The notes: generated by a model from the sequence alone, not told the origin. A stretch of DNA of 64,000 bases from JAENVT01 sp963773085 (GCA_963773085.1 CAVYZS010000004.1:1-64000); one strand, 5' to 3'. Numbered from the stretch's first letter, positions 1-12,897 are shown. Numbers and translations: made by a program.

Positions 1-4145
<4,145 letters not shown>

Positions 4146-4513
4146 AACCGGGCCGCACTGTCACCCTGGGGATTTTGGCTCCCCGAAGGATCAGGCTCGA
4201 CGCGATTGGTTGTGAGCTGAGCGCATCACACGGGAAAAACGTGTGTTGATAGCACTCATCTGACTTTTGATTTGCGCTCCGGGTTGGGACCCGGGCGACT
4301 TTTGAATTGACAAGACAGCGTCTAGACCCACCCCGGATCAGAGATCAGGGTTGGTTCCATCGCTGCCCGCATTGGCGTTCAGTCTTCTCTTCCGTTTTCA
4401 AGGAGCCGAGACGACGCACGAAGTACGCTGTCAAAGCACTGGCACGCAGGAGCCGAAGCCCGCTGTTGGTGCCTGTCTCGCTGGGCCGAAAGGGCCGTGC
4501 GAGGCGAGTAGCA
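4146..4513 (-). other. 16S rRNA leader region
   Basis: About 370 nt between the rRNA promoter and mature 16S, with no supported protein gene. It holds the 5' arm of the 16S processing stem (4382-4405). It also holds two copies of the direct repeat GACTTTTGA (4262-4270 and 4297-4305, plus-strand reading) either side of a CCGGGT...ACCCGG hairpin. A TTGACA (reverse complement around 4431-4436) could be a second -35 box, but I could not find a convincing -10 for it. Confidence 0.6.
4382..4405 (-). other. 5' arm of the 16S precursor processing stem
   Basis: This segment pairs with 2459-2482 across the whole 16S gene: 22 of 24 bases are complementary and one mismatch can form G-U. It includes a CTCCTTGAAAACGG segment that also resembles the antitermination-box sequences of actinobacterial rRNA leaders. 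Confidence 0.75.
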
Positions 4514-4542
4514 ACACTATCTAGCAGGGATGGAAGCGTCAA
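4514..4542 (-). promoter_or_regulatory. rRNA operon promoter
   Basis: On the minus strand a TTGACG -35 box (4537-4542) is followed after exactly 17 nt by a TAGTGT -10 box (4514-4519), a good vegetative sigma-factor promoter pointing into the 16S leader. The -35 box contains the tyrS TGA stop codon (4539-4541), so tyrS translation ends inside the promoter. Confidence 0.75.
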
Positions 4543-5825
4543 CCTTGTGTCAAAGATTTTCCGACGACGTAATCGCGCTTGCCTTTGCGAAGAAGTAGGA
4601 ACCGCCCTCTGAGCAGGTCCGATTCGCTCAACAGGCCATCCGCATCGAGAACACGATTTCCTGCCCGGACCGCACCTTGGCCGAGCAAACGGGAAACCTC
4701 GCTGTTCGACTTGGCCACACCGGCGCGAACCAGCACCTCGTGGACGCGCAGACCCTCGAGGTCGCTCGGCAGTTCGACCAGCGGTACCTCACCCGCGACT
4801 GTCTCCAAGGCCGCCTGTGAGGCGCCCGTGGGATCGGCGCCGAAGAGCACCTCAGCTGCTTCCCTGGCGGCGGCAGCAGCCTCGTGGCCGTGCACCAAGG
4901 TCGTCATCTCCTCGGCGAGGGCACGCTGCGCCGGCCTGCCCTCGGGCGCGGCCTCCTGCTGGGCGATCAGATCGTCGATCTCGGCGAGTGGCCTCATCGA
5001 CAGCATCTTCAGATAGGTACCCACCATCTGATCGTCGGACTGCACCCAGAACTGACGAAACTGATAGGGCGAGGTCCGCGCCGGGTCGAGCCACACGGCT
5101 CCGCCGACCGACTTGCCGAACTTCGAGCCATCGCTCTTGGTCATCAGCGGATGCGTCATCGCAAACGCCTGCGCACCGAGCCGACGGCGGATCAGTTCGA
5201 CCCCGGCGACGATGTTGCCCCACTGGTCCGATGCCCCCGCCTGCAGCTCTACATCGTGATGCTCGTACAGATGCCGGAAGTCGTTGGCTTGCAGGAGCAT
5301 GTAGCTGAACTCGGTGTAGGAGATGCCGTGCTCGCTGTCGAGCCGCGAACGCACCGAGTCTTTCGCCATCATCTGGTTCACGGTGAAGTGCTTGCCGACG
5401 TCACGGAGGAATTCGAGCATCGTGATCGGGTGCGTCCAATCTGCGTTGTTGACCAGCGTCGCCTGGTAGGGGCCCGGCTCGAAGTCGAGCAACTTGGACA
5501 GCTGTTCCTTGATGCACTCGACGTTGTGCCGCAGTGTGTCGTTGTCGAGCAGGTTGCGCTCCTCGCTGCGCCCACCCGGGTCACCGACCATCCCCGTGGC
5601 TCCACCCGCCAACGGGAACGGCCTGTGGCCGGCGAGCTGAAAGCGCCGCATGAACAGTTGGCCGACGAGGTGACCGGCGTGCAACGAATCGGCAGTCGGG
5701 TCGAACCCGATGTACAACCCAGCGTTGCCCTTGGCAAGCCGTGCGGCGAGCGCATCGCGATCAGTTGTGTCGTGGACGAGTCCACGGGCGTCGAGTTCGG
5801 CCAAGAGATCCAGAGGGTGGTCCAT
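4539..5825 (-). CDS. tyrS: Tyrosyl-tRNA synthetase
   Basis: Class I aminoacyl-tRNA synthetase, 428 aa, charging tRNA-Tyr in the cytoplasm. The HIGH signature appears as HAGH at residues 49-52 in the YIGFDPTADSLHAGH context. The KMSKS loop appears as KFGKS at 236-240. A C-terminal S4-like RNA-binding domain spans about 365-425. Length is normal for bacterial TyrRS of the TyrS (not TyrZ) type. The ATG at 5825 gives the usual short N-terminus, 24 nt after the glycosylase gene, so it is probably the last gene of the arg operon. No T-box leader is visible. The stop codon lies inside the -35 box of the rRNA promoter. Confidence 0.97.
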   Translation of the reverse strand: MDHPLDLLAELDARGLVHDTTDRDALAARLAKGNAGLYIGFDPTADSLHAGHLVGQLFMRRFQLAGHRPFPLAGGATGMVGDPGGRSEERNLLDNDTLRHNVECIKEQLSKLLDFEPGPYQATLVNNADWTHPITMLEFLRDVGKHFTVNQMMAKDSVRSRLDSEHGISYTEFSYMLLQANDFRHLYEHHDVELQAGASDQWGNIVAGVELIRRRLGAQAFAMTHPLMTKSDGSKFGKSVGGAVWLDPARTSPYQFRQFWVQSDDQMVGTYLKMLSMRPLAEIDDLIAQQEAAPEGRPAQRALAEEMTTLVHGHEAAAAAREAAEVLFGADPTGASQAALETVAGEVPLVELPSDLEGLRVHEVLVRAGVAKSNSEVSRLLGQGAVRAGNRVLDADGLLSESDLLRGRFLLLRKGKRDYVVGKSLTQG

Positions 5826-5849
5826 TCGCCACCCATGTTGCCAGCTGCC

Positions 5850-6368
5850 TCAATCGAAACCGCACATCGGTTTCGGGTGAATCGGCACGAGCCAACGTCG
5901 CGGCAGGTCGGCTGCCTTGGTGATGCCCACTCGCGTTGCGACGATCGGCGCCGAAGGTGGTGGTGTGCCATCGTCCACAACACTCGCCATCGAGCCGTTG
6001 AACGACATGTCGATTCCGAAATGGCGGCACAACTTCGCGGGCCCGTTCGTCGACCGCCGATCCACGCCCTCGCACACCACCGCACGGATCAGGACGGCCT
6101 GCCCATCGCCGTCGGGGCCGGTGACGATGTTGGCGCAATGATGCATCCCGTAGACGAAGTACACGTAGAGATGTCCGGGCGGGCCGAACATGACGTCGTT
6201 GCGTAAGGTCCGCCCTCGGTAGCTATGACTCGCAGGGTCGTCGCGCGTGTACGCCTCGACCTCCACGATTCGACCGACCTCATCTCCCACCACGAACAGC
6301 TTGTTGAGCAGGTCGGGAGCAACGTCGGGTGCGTCGCGACCGAAGAACGAAGGCAGCAGACGCTTCAC
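5850..6368 (-). CDS. mpg: 3-methyladenine (alkyladenine) DNA glycosylase
   Basis: 172-aa base-excision repair enzyme of the AAG/MPG fold, removing alkylated purines such as 3-methyladenine. Family hallmarks are the GRIVEVEAY segment near residues 32-40, which includes the catalytic Glu, and YVYFVYGMHHCANIV around 67-81, which forms part of the base pocket. It starts with GTG overlapping the argH stop as GTGA and is followed 24 nt later by tyrS. The protein is slightly short at the C-terminus relative to the ~200-residue family average, but the core looks complete. Placement between argH and tyrS is a recurrent actinobacterial arrangement (established knowledge). Confidence 0.92.
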   Translation of the reverse strand: MKRLLPSFFGRDAPDVAPDLLNKLFVVGDEVGRIVEVEAYTRDDPASHSYRGRTLRNDVMFGPPGHLYVYFVYGMHHCANIVTGPDGDGQAVLIRAVVCEGVDRRSTNGPAKLCRHFGIDMSFNGSMASVVDDGTPPPSAPIVATRVGITKAADLPRRWLVPIHPKPMCGFD

Positions 6369-7771
6369 GCCAGCGCGGCGCGCAGCCTGACGACGTGTGC
6401 GGCGAAGCGCTCGGTCTGATCCGCGACAGGGATCGGGCCGGCGCCACCGGGCGTGACCCGCCGTGTGACCGCAACGCCAGGGGTGACCAGTGCAGCCGCT
6501 TCTGGCCCAAGCGCCGGGTCGGCTTCCACCAGCGCTCGCAATGCCCCTTCGCCGTTCAACGCCCTACGGACGAGCGTCCCGACCACGGCGTGTGCCTCGC
6601 GGAACGGGGTTCCACGCTGCACGAGCCACTCGGCCAGGTCGGTGGCCGCGCTCGACTCTGCATCGGCCGCGGCCTGCATCCGTTCCGGCACCCATGTCGC
6701 GGTGGCGATCATGCCGGTCACGGCACCAAGTCCGAGCCTGATCTGATCGACAGAGTCGAACAGCGGTTCCTTGTCCTCCTGGTAGTCGCGGTTGTAGCTC
6801 AGCGGCAGACCTTTCATGGTCGCCAGAAATCCGGTGAGATTGCCGATCAACCTCCCGGCCTTGCCACGGGCCAACTCGGCGATGTCGGGGTTCTTCTTCT
6901 GCGGCAACATCGACGATCCGGTGGCATAGGCGTCGTCGAGACGGGCGAACCCGAACTCCTCGCTCGTCCACAGCACGAACTCCTCACCGATGCGCGACAG
7001 GTTGATCCCGACGAGCGTCAGTGCGAACAGCGCCTCGGCGACATGGTCGCGTGAACCGACGGCATCGAGGGAGTTCTCGAAGCGGGCCGCGAACCCGAGC
7101 CTTCCGGCGGTGAAGTCAGGGTCGAGCGGAAGCGACGAGCCGGCCAGCGCACCGGCGCCCAACGGCGAGACATCGATTCGGTCCATGGCGTCGAGAATCC
7201 GTTCGACGTCGCGACCGAGGGCCCAACCGTGGGCGAGCAGGTGGTGAGCGAGTAGAACCGGCTGCGCCCGCTGCAGGTGGGTGTACCCCGGGAGGTAGAT
7301 GCTGCCGGCGGCACGCGCCCGGTCGAGCAACACCGATTGCAGATCGACGATTCGCCCGCCGATGACCTTCAACTCTCGCTTCATCCATCGCCGTACACCG
7401 GTCGCGGACTGGTCATTTCGGCTCCGACCGGTGTGCAGCTTCGCGCCGGTCGGGCCGGCGAGATCGGTCACGCGCCGCTCGATCGCAGTGTGGATGTCTT
7501 CGTCGCTGATCACGAACTCGAACGTGCCAGTGGTCAGCTCGCAGGCGACCTGCTCGAGCGCGTCGAGTATCGCCGCCGCTTCGCCATCGGTGATGATGTG
7601 TGAGTGGGCTAGCCCCTCTACATGGGCGATCGAGCCGGCGATGTCGTCGGGCCACAGACGCCGATCGAACGACAAGCTCTCTGTGAAGGACATCAGCTCT
7701 GCGGCCGGCCCACCTTCGAAGCGCCCATGCCACAGCGCTTTCCCGGTCGCGGGCGGGTGACCGTCGGTCAT
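6365..7771 (-). CDS. argH: Argininosuccinate lyase
   Basis: 468-aa fumarase/aspartase-superfamily enzyme that splits argininosuccinate into arginine and fumarate, the last step of arginine synthesis. The superfamily signature GSSMLPQKKNPD is present near residue 280, with the flexible catalytic-Ser loop. An upstream in-frame extension exists, but I chose the ATG at 7771 because the alignment-like N-terminus (MTDGHPPATGKALW) begins there and it overlaps the argR stop as ATGA, matching the other junctions of this operon. argG, the preceding enzyme and normal neighbour, is missing. Confidence 0.97.
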   Translation of the reverse strand: MTDGHPPATGKALWHGRFEGGPAAELMSFTESLSFDRRLWPDDIAGSIAHVEGLAHSHIITDGEAAAILDALEQVACELTTGTFEFVISDEDIHTAIERRVTDLAGPTGAKLHTGRSRNDQSATGVRRWMKRELKVIGGRIVDLQSVLLDRARAAGSIYLPGYTHLQRAQPVLLAHHLLAHGWALGRDVERILDAMDRIDVSPLGAGALAGSSLPLDPDFTAGRLGFAARFENSLDAVGSRDHVAEALFALTLVGINLSRIGEEFVLWTSEEFGFARLDDAYATGSSMLPQKKNPDIAELARGKAGRLIGNLTGFLATMKGLPLSYNRDYQEDKEPLFDSVDQIRLGLGAVTGMIATATWVPERMQAAADAESSAATDLAEWLVQRGTPFREAHAVVGTLVRRALNGEGALRALVEADPALGPEAAALVTPGVAVTRRVTPGGAGPIPVADQTERFAAHVVRLRAALA

Positions 7772-8235
7772 GACAGCCCGGCCAGCTCGCGTAGGTGATC
7801 GGCCAAGGCCCGGCCGCCGAACATCTCGTCGGCCACGCACATCAACGTGTCGTCACCAGCGACGGTGCCGACCAGACCGTGCATTCCCGAGCGGTCGATG
7901 GCCGAGGCGACGACATGTGCGCAACCGGGCGGTGTTCGCAGGACGACCAGGTTGGCCGACACCTTGACCTCGGCCACCCATTCGCCCATCACCCTTCGAA
8001 GTTGGTCCTCAGGAGCGATCCGTGCGGGCTCGTACTCGGGGATGGCGTACACGGTCTCGCCGCCGGGCACGCGCACCTTGACTGCGCCCAGATCCTCGAG
8101 ATCTCGCGACACGGTTGCCTGCGTGGCCGCAATCCCCTCGCCGGCGAGGAGTTCGACGAGTTGCGGCTGGTTCGTCACTGCATGGCTACCGATCAACTTG
8201 CCGATCACCTGCTGGCGCTGAACTTTGCTGGCCAT
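7768..8235 (-). CDS. argR: Arginine repressor
   Basis: 155-aa transcription factor with an N-terminal winged helix (about 1-70, including the conserved SRDLEDLGAVKV recognition segment) and a C-terminal arginine-binding hexamerisation domain with GTVAGDDT near residues 120-127. ATG at 8235 overlaps the argF stop by one base (TGATG), and the gene ends in ATGA with argH. Sitting inside the arg operon it should repress its own transcription. Paired operator candidates lie at argC (12204-12237) and carA (55820-55853). Confidence 0.96.
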   Translation of the reverse strand: MASKVQRQQVIGKLIGSHAVTNQPQLVELLAGEGIAATQATVSRDLEDLGAVKVRVPGGETVYAIPEYEPARIAPEDQLRRVMGEWVAEVKVSANLVVLRTPPGCAHVVASAIDRSGMHGLVGTVAGDDTLMCVADEMFGGRALADHLRELAGLS

Positions 8236-9128
8236 CAGCGGACACCCATCAGGAATGCGAGGGCCGCTCGGGCAGCATCCAGTCGGTTGTGCGATTGGCG
8301 GATGACGTGGCTGCGCGGCCCGTCGATCACCTCGGCTGCCACCTCGTAGCCGCGGTACGCCGGAAGGCAGTGGTAGAAACCGGCACCGGGCAAGGCGGCG
8401 GACATCATCTGCTCCGTCACGGTGTAACCCTCGAACGCCTGCTTGCGCTCGGCCTTCTCGGCCTCCTGGCCCATTGATGTCCAGGTGTCGGTATGCACGG
8501 CCATCGCCCCGTCCATTGCCTCGGCGGCTCGGTGAACCTGTCGCACGCGACCCGCTCCGAGAAGGTTCAACCGCTCCAATTCCGAGTCGGGGGCGTGGTA
8601 CCCGACCGGGCATCCGAGGGTGACGTTACCGTCGAGCAGCACTGTCGCCTCGGCGAGCGAACGGGCGACGTTGTTGTAGTCGCCCACGTAGGCGACCGTC
8701 TGACCGGCGAGCGAGCCGTGGACCTGCTGCATCGTCAAGACATCGGCGAGTCCCTGCAGGGGATGCGAGTAGTCGCTGAGCATGTTGACGATCGGAACGC
8801 AGTTGACCGCAACCATCCGTTCGACGACCCGGTGGTCGAACACCCGCGCCGCGAGCACGGCGTGATAGCCGGCCATCACCCTGGTGACGTCTTCGACCGA
8901 TTCCCGCACGTCGAAGCCGACCTCCTCGCCGCGCGTGTAAACGGGATGCCCGCCGAGCTGCACGACCGCCATCTCCATCGACTGTCGCGTCCGGTTGGAG
9001 GGCTTCTCGAAGATCAGGGCGACACCCAGACCGGCCAGGACGGGGCGCAGGTCGGTTCGTTCGGCGAGGTGCAGAACCTGCACCAGCTCCTCGGCCGTGA
9101 AATCGGTGATGTTGAGCAGATGTCTCAT
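8235..9128 (-). CDS. argF: Ornithine carbamoyltransferase (variant motifs)
   Basis: 297-aa carbamoyltransferase that joins carbamoyl phosphate to ornithine to give citrulline. The carbamoyl-phosphate site reads SNRTR (44-48) instead of the usual STRTR, the next site is HPLQ (122-125) instead of HPCQ/HPTQ, and the ornithine Cys motif is HCLPAYRG (253-260) instead of HCLPAHRG. The SMG loop (218-220), typical of ornithine users, is kept. ATG at 9128 overlaps the argD stop as ATGA. I still call it ArgF from its operon and SMG loop; a shift towards an acetylated substrate is possible but unsupported. Confidence 0.92.
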   Translation of the reverse strand: MRHLLNITDFTAEELVQVLHLAERTDLRPVLAGLGVALIFEKPSNRTRQSMEMAVVQLGGHPVYTRGEEVGFDVRESVEDVTRVMAGYHAVLAARVFDHRVVERMVAVNCVPIVNMLSDYSHPLQGLADVLTMQQVHGSLAGQTVAYVGDYNNVARSLAEATVLLDGNVTLGCPVGYHAPDSELERLNLLGAGRVRQVHRAAEAMDGAMAVHTDTWTSMGQEAEKAERKQAFEGYTVTEQMMSAALPGAGFYHCLPAYRGYEVAAEVIDGPRSHVIRQSHNRLDAARAALAFLMGVR

Positions 9129-10315
9129 CGCAACACCTGGTCGACCATCGCAACGGCCTCGTCGATCTCTGCCTCGGTGACGGTGAGCGGCGGGGCAAAG
9201 CGCAGCGACGTCGCGGTGACGGCATTGGTGACCAACCCGCGGGCGAGCAACTCCGAATAGGCGGTCTTGGCGTCTCGGCCGTCGGCCAGCTCGGCAGCAA
9301 GAAGCAGACCGCGGCCGCGCACACTGGCAATCCCGGGCAGTTCGTCGAGCCTGGCGGTGAAGTACTCGCCACGTTTGGCGGCCAGTCCGGGGGCGTCGAT
9401 GCTGCGCATCTCGTCGATGACGGCGCTGACCACTGCTGTTGCCAAAGCTGTGCCGCTGTACGTGCTGCCGTGGTCGCCCGGTTGGAACACCGCCGCAACC
9501 TCGTGCTTGGCCCACGTCGCCCCGACGGGAAAGCCGTTGCCCATTGCCTTCGCCATCGTCACCACATCCGGGGTGATCCCCGCATGCTGGAAGCCGAACC
9601 ACTCGCCGGTGCGCCCGAAACCGGTCTGAATCTCATCGATCATCAGCAGAAGGCCACGCTCGTCGCACAACCTCCGGACGTCGCGGAGATAGTCGTCGTC
9701 GGCCGGCAGCACGCCACCTTCGCCCTGTACCGGTTCGAGCAACACTGCCGCCACCGTCGTGTCGATCGCCGCCTCCAGGGCGTCGATGTCGTTGAAGGCG
9801 ACATGCCGAAAGCCATCGGGCATGGGGAAGAACGGCTCGTGCTTGGCAGGCTGACCCGTCGCTGCCAAGGCAGCCAGAGTCCGTCCATGGAAGCTGCCGA
9901 AGGCACTGATCACACCGTGGCGGCCGCGGCCGCCGAACTTGCGGGCCAGCTTCAAGGCCGTCTCGTTGGCCTCTGCGCCGCTGTTGCAGAAGAACACCTG
10001 ACCGACGGCGCCGGTCGCCTCTGCCAGCAAGGCGTCGATCTTGATCGCCGCCTCGGTCGCCTTGTCGGTGGCGAACAGGTTGCTGACGTGCATCAGGGTC
10101 GCCGCTTGCCGGGCGATCACTTCGGTGATCCGCGGATGCGAATGACCGAGGGCGATGACCGCCAGACCACCGAGGAAATCGAGGTAGCGCTTGCCGCTGT
10201 CGTCCCACAGCTCGGTACCGCTGCCACGGACGAACATCACCTGTGGCGCTCCGAAGACCGGCATGAAGGGGCAAACGGTCGGCGCGGCCGACGTGTCAAA
10301 GGCGTGGGCGGTCAT
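9125..10315 (-). CDS. argD: Acetylornithine aminotransferase
   Basis: 396-aa class III PLP-dependent aminotransferase that forms N-acetylornithine from N-acetylglutamate semialdehyde. Visible features are the FFCNSGAEANETALKLAR segment that holds the cofactor phosphate, the DEIQTGFGRTG motif with the PLP-ring Asp, and the Schiff-base Lys in MAKAMGNGFP. Length is typical. ATG at 10315 overlaps the argB stop as ATGA. It may also act as succinyl-diaminopimelate aminotransferase, as is common in bacteria. Confidence 0.96.
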   Translation of the reverse strand: MTAHAFDTSAAPTVCPFMPVFGAPQVMFVRGSGTELWDDSGKRYLDFLGGLAVIALGHSHPRITEVIARQAATLMHVSNLFATDKATEAAIKIDALLAEATGAVGQVFFCNSGAEANETALKLARKFGGRGRHGVISAFGSFHGRTLAALAATGQPAKHEPFFPMPDGFRHVAFNDIDALEAAIDTTVAAVLLEPVQGEGGVLPADDDYLRDVRRLCDERGLLLMIDEIQTGFGRTGEWFGFQHAGITPDVVTMAKAMGNGFPVGATWAKHEVAAVFQPGDHGSTYSGTALATAVVSAVIDEMRSIDAPGLAAKRGEYFTARLDELPGIASVRGRGLLLAAELADGRDAKTAYSELLARGLVTNAVTATSLRFAPPLTVTEAEIDEAVAMVDQVLR

Positions 10316-11188
10316 TGGACCATCGTCCCTATCCCCTCGTCGGTGAAGATCTCTAGCAGCAACACGTGTGCAATCCGGCCGTCGAGGATGTGGGCGCGAC
10401 GAACACCTCGACGCACAGCATGGGTGCAGCTCTCGACCTTGGGAATCATGCCGCCCGCAATCGTGCCGTCGGCCATCAAGGCGTCGAGTTCGTCGGGAGT
10501 CGTCTGACGGATCAGGGACGCCGGATCGTCGACCACTCGCCGCAACCCTTCGATGTCGGTGAGGTAGACGAGCTTCTCCGCGCCGAGGGCCTCGGCTATC
10601 GCTCCGGCGACGGTGTCGGCGTTGATGTTGTAGGCCTGCCCGTTGGCGGTGGTGCCGATCGTCGCGACGACCGGGATGAACCCGTCGTCGAGTAGCGCTT
10701 TCAGGATCGTCGGATTGATCGACTCGACGTCACCGACGAAACCGAGATCGATGTTGCGAGCGACCGCTCGTATCAGACCGGCGTCTTCGCCCGACACCCC
10801 GACGGCCAGCGGACCGTGGACGTTGATCGCCGCGACGAGTTGCGGGTTGACCTGACCGATCAGCACCATCCGGACGATGTCGATGGTCTCACCGTCGGTG
10901 ACTCGCAAGCCTTCTCGGAACTCCGACTGTTTGCCCAGGCGCGTCGAGCAGATCGTTGATCTGCGGACCGCCGCCGTGGACGACGACGGGGCGCATGCCG
11001 ACCTGGCGCATCAGCACGATGTCTTGGGCGAACAGCTCCAGGGCATCGTGATCCGACGCGCCCGCAAGCGCATTGCCGCCGTACTTGACGACCACGACCT
11101 GGTCGGCAAAACGTCGGATGTACGGAAGCGCCTCGACCAGGGTCGCGGCCCGATCCGCCGCTGCGGTTCTTGTTGCGTAGTCGGTCAT
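10312..11188 (-). CDS. argB: Acetylglutamate kinase (one frameshift in this sequence)
   Basis: Amino-acid-kinase-fold enzyme phosphorylating N-acetylglutamate. The first part (from ATG 11188) has VVVVKYGGNAL and VVHGGGPQINDLL; the second part, in another frame, resumes with LRVTDGETIDIVRMVLIGQVN and runs to 10312. The break is one extra base around 10940-10943, where GACGCGCCTG stands in place of an expected GACCGCCTG. Removing one base gives an uninterrupted 291-aa protein of normal length. The gene overlaps argC and argD at both ends (ATGA), so the operon is otherwise intact and I infer a sequencing indel, not gene loss. Confidence 0.9.
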
Positions 11189-12201
11189 GGATACATGCCG
11201 ACTGTCGAGAGCCCTTCAGTCTCGGGAAGACCGAGGGCAACATTCGCGGCCTGGACCGCACCACCGGAGGCACCCTTGGCGAGGTTGTCGATGGCGCAGA
11301 TGGCGATGACAGTGTTGGTCCGCTCGTCGTATCGCGCCGTGATGTGGGCAACGTTGCTGCCCATCGTCGCCTTGGTCGACGGTGAAGCCGGGCGCACCAC
11401 GACGAACGGCTCGCCTCGGTATCGGCCGGCCAACGTGGCCAGGAGCGACGCTGTGCTGACCTTGCCGGTCGGCTTGGCGTAGCAGGTTGCAAGAAGGCCA
11501 CGACTCAGCGGAGCGAGGTGCGGGGTGAAGAGCACTTGTGCCCCGGTTTCCTGCTCGATCTCGGGTGTGTGCCGATGGTCCAAGAGGCCGTAGGCATTGA
11601 CGTCTTCGTCGACCGTGCAGAACATCGACGAGTGCTTCAGCGCTCTTCCGGCTCCGCTGACACCGGTGATCGAGTCGACGATCACACCGCTCGGCTCGAT
11701 CACACCGGCTTGTACCAACGGTGCCAGGGCCAGCGTCGCTGCGGTGACGTGACAGCCGGGTGTGGCCACGAGCGTCGCTTCCTTCAGATCTTCGCGGTGC
11801 AACTCGGGGAGCCCGAACACGGCCGCGGCCAGGAGCTCGGGCTGGTTGTGGGTGAGGCCGTACCACGTCGGGTATAGCGCAGCATCCTTGAGACGAAACG
11901 CTGCCGACAGATCGACGAGACAACCCACCTTGGTGTGCAGCTGTGGCGCCAGCGCCATCGACGCCTCGTGTGGCAGTCCGAGGAACACGACGTCGAGCCC
12001 TTCGGCCACCGCCGGGTCGACCTCGGCGAACACCAGGTCGGGGTAGCGAGCTGCGAGGCTCGGATACAGACTGCTGGCCAGGGTTCCCGCCTGGCTGTCG
12101 CCGGTGGCGTAGACCACCTCGTAGTCGGGATGTTGGGCGCACAGCCTCAGCAGCTCTGCCCCGGTGTACCCCGATGCACCAATGATGCCGACTCGCTTCA
12201 C
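11185..12201 (-). CDS. argC: N-acetyl-gamma-glutamyl-phosphate reductase
   Basis: 338-aa NADPH-dependent reductase, third step of arginine synthesis. The N-terminal Rossmann motif GIIGASGYTGAELLRL and the catalytic Cys in ATPGCHVTAA (near residue 150) identify it. It is the first gene of the operon and begins with GTG at 12201, only 8 nt after a consensus TATAAT box, so its mRNA is probably leaderless. It ends in ATGA with argB; argJ, usually between argC and argB in actinobacteria, is absent. Confidence 0.96.
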   Translation of the reverse strand: MKRVGIIGASGYTGAELLRLCAQHPDYEVVYATGDSQAGTLASSLYPSLAARYPDLVFAEVDPAVAEGLDVVFLGLPHEASMALAPQLHTKVGCLVDLSAAFRLKDAALYPTWYGLTHNQPELLAAAVFGLPELHREDLKEATLVATPGCHVTAATLALAPLVQAGVIEPSGVIVDSITGVSGAGRALKHSSMFCTVDEDVNAYGLLDHRHTPEIEQETGAQVLFTPHLAPLSRGLLATCYAKPTGKVSTASLLATLAGRYRGEPFVVVRPASPSTKATMGSNVAHITARYDERTNTVIAICAIDNLAKGASGGAVQAANVALGLPETEGLSTVGMYP

Positions 12202-12203
12202 GA

Positions 12204-12238
12204 CGTATGATTATACATTATGACGCATGGTCATGCAA
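12204..12238 (-). promoter_or_regulatory. argC promoter with two ARG boxes
   Basis: Minus strand: TTGCAT (12233-12238), 17-nt spacer, TATAAT (12210-12215), then 8 nt to the GTG start. Two ARG-box-like sites overlap it, TGCATGACCATGCG (12224-12237) and TGTATAATCATACG (12204-12217). Their start-to-start distance is 20 bp, the same as at carA. Bound ArgR would cover both the -10 and the -35. Confidence 0.75.
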
Positions 12239-12264
12239 CTAGGCGTGGGCCCTAAGCCCGGCGT

Positions 12265-12897
12265 TCACACCGCCGCGCTGGTCACCTGGAAGTTGATCTC
12301 GATCTGCTCGAAGCCCATCGACTCGAGCATCGAGGTCAGGACAGTCGTGGTGTGCTCCTGCGCTCGATCGATGAGGTCTGTCTGACGGGCGGCATCAGCC
12401 ATCTTGTTCGTCGCCGCTTCGTACAGCCCGGCCTCGCTCGTCGGGTTGTCGTTGAACATCCCGCCTATGCGGTTGAGCAGACCTCGGTCGCGGTTCATGA
12501 CGTGGCTCTGATCGTGGTCGAGCACGGGAGCACCGGCGTAGGCACCGGGCAAGGTGACAACGACCGACTTGGCGTCATCGCTGATCTTCACGGCACCGGC
12601 ACCGAGTGTGCTGAAGTCGACAACGGCGTCAACCGTTCCGACCCCGACGAACTGGACGCGCTCGCCGGCGATGGCGCTCGGCACCCACTTGACGTCCTTC
12701 TCGAGGTCGAGGGTCACCTCGAATTGCGCCTGAGCGGCGTGGAAATCGGCGAGATCGCGCAATTCGGTGAGCACCGGCGGCGGGGAATGGTCTTTGGTCG
12801 TCGTGGTGAACGGCGAATCGAGGAGTTGGAATCCAACCACAGCAGCCACTACCACGGCGCCGATGACGGCAAGGGCACCAGCGAACTTCTTGATCAT
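12265..12897 (-). CDS. DUF4230 family membrane-anchored protein
   Basis: 210 aa. One N-terminal membrane segment (about residues 2-23, AGALAVIGAVVVAAVVGFQLL) is followed by an extracytoplasmic domain. The VGVGTVDAVVDFSTLG stretch resembles the DUF4230 core, whose function is unknown. The ATG at 12897 is preferred over an in-frame start 39 nt upstream because AAGGAG lies 12 nt before it. Divergent from the AlgH gene. I cannot assign an activity. Confidence 0.7.
   Translation of the reverse strand: MIKKFAGALAVIGAVVVAAVVGFQLLDSPFTTTTKDHSPPPVLTELRDLADFHAAQAQFEVTLDLEKDVKWVPSAIAGERVQFVGVGTVDAVVDFSTLGAGAVKISDDAKSVVVTLPGAYAGAPVLDHDQSHVMNRDRGLLNRIGGMFNDNPTSEAGLYEAATNKMADAARQTDLIDRAQEHTTTVLTSMLESMGFEQIEINFQVTSAAV

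Noticed and set aside
4884..6206. 440-codon plus-strand ORF opposite tyrS and the glycosylase gene
   Set aside because: Antisense to two clear genes; high-GC third-position bias produces long antisense frames, and the sequence is His/Arg/Gly-rich without motifs.
10312..11188. argB as two separate genes or a pseudogene
   Set aside because: Both parts are consecutive halves of one kinase and a one-base correction restores full length.
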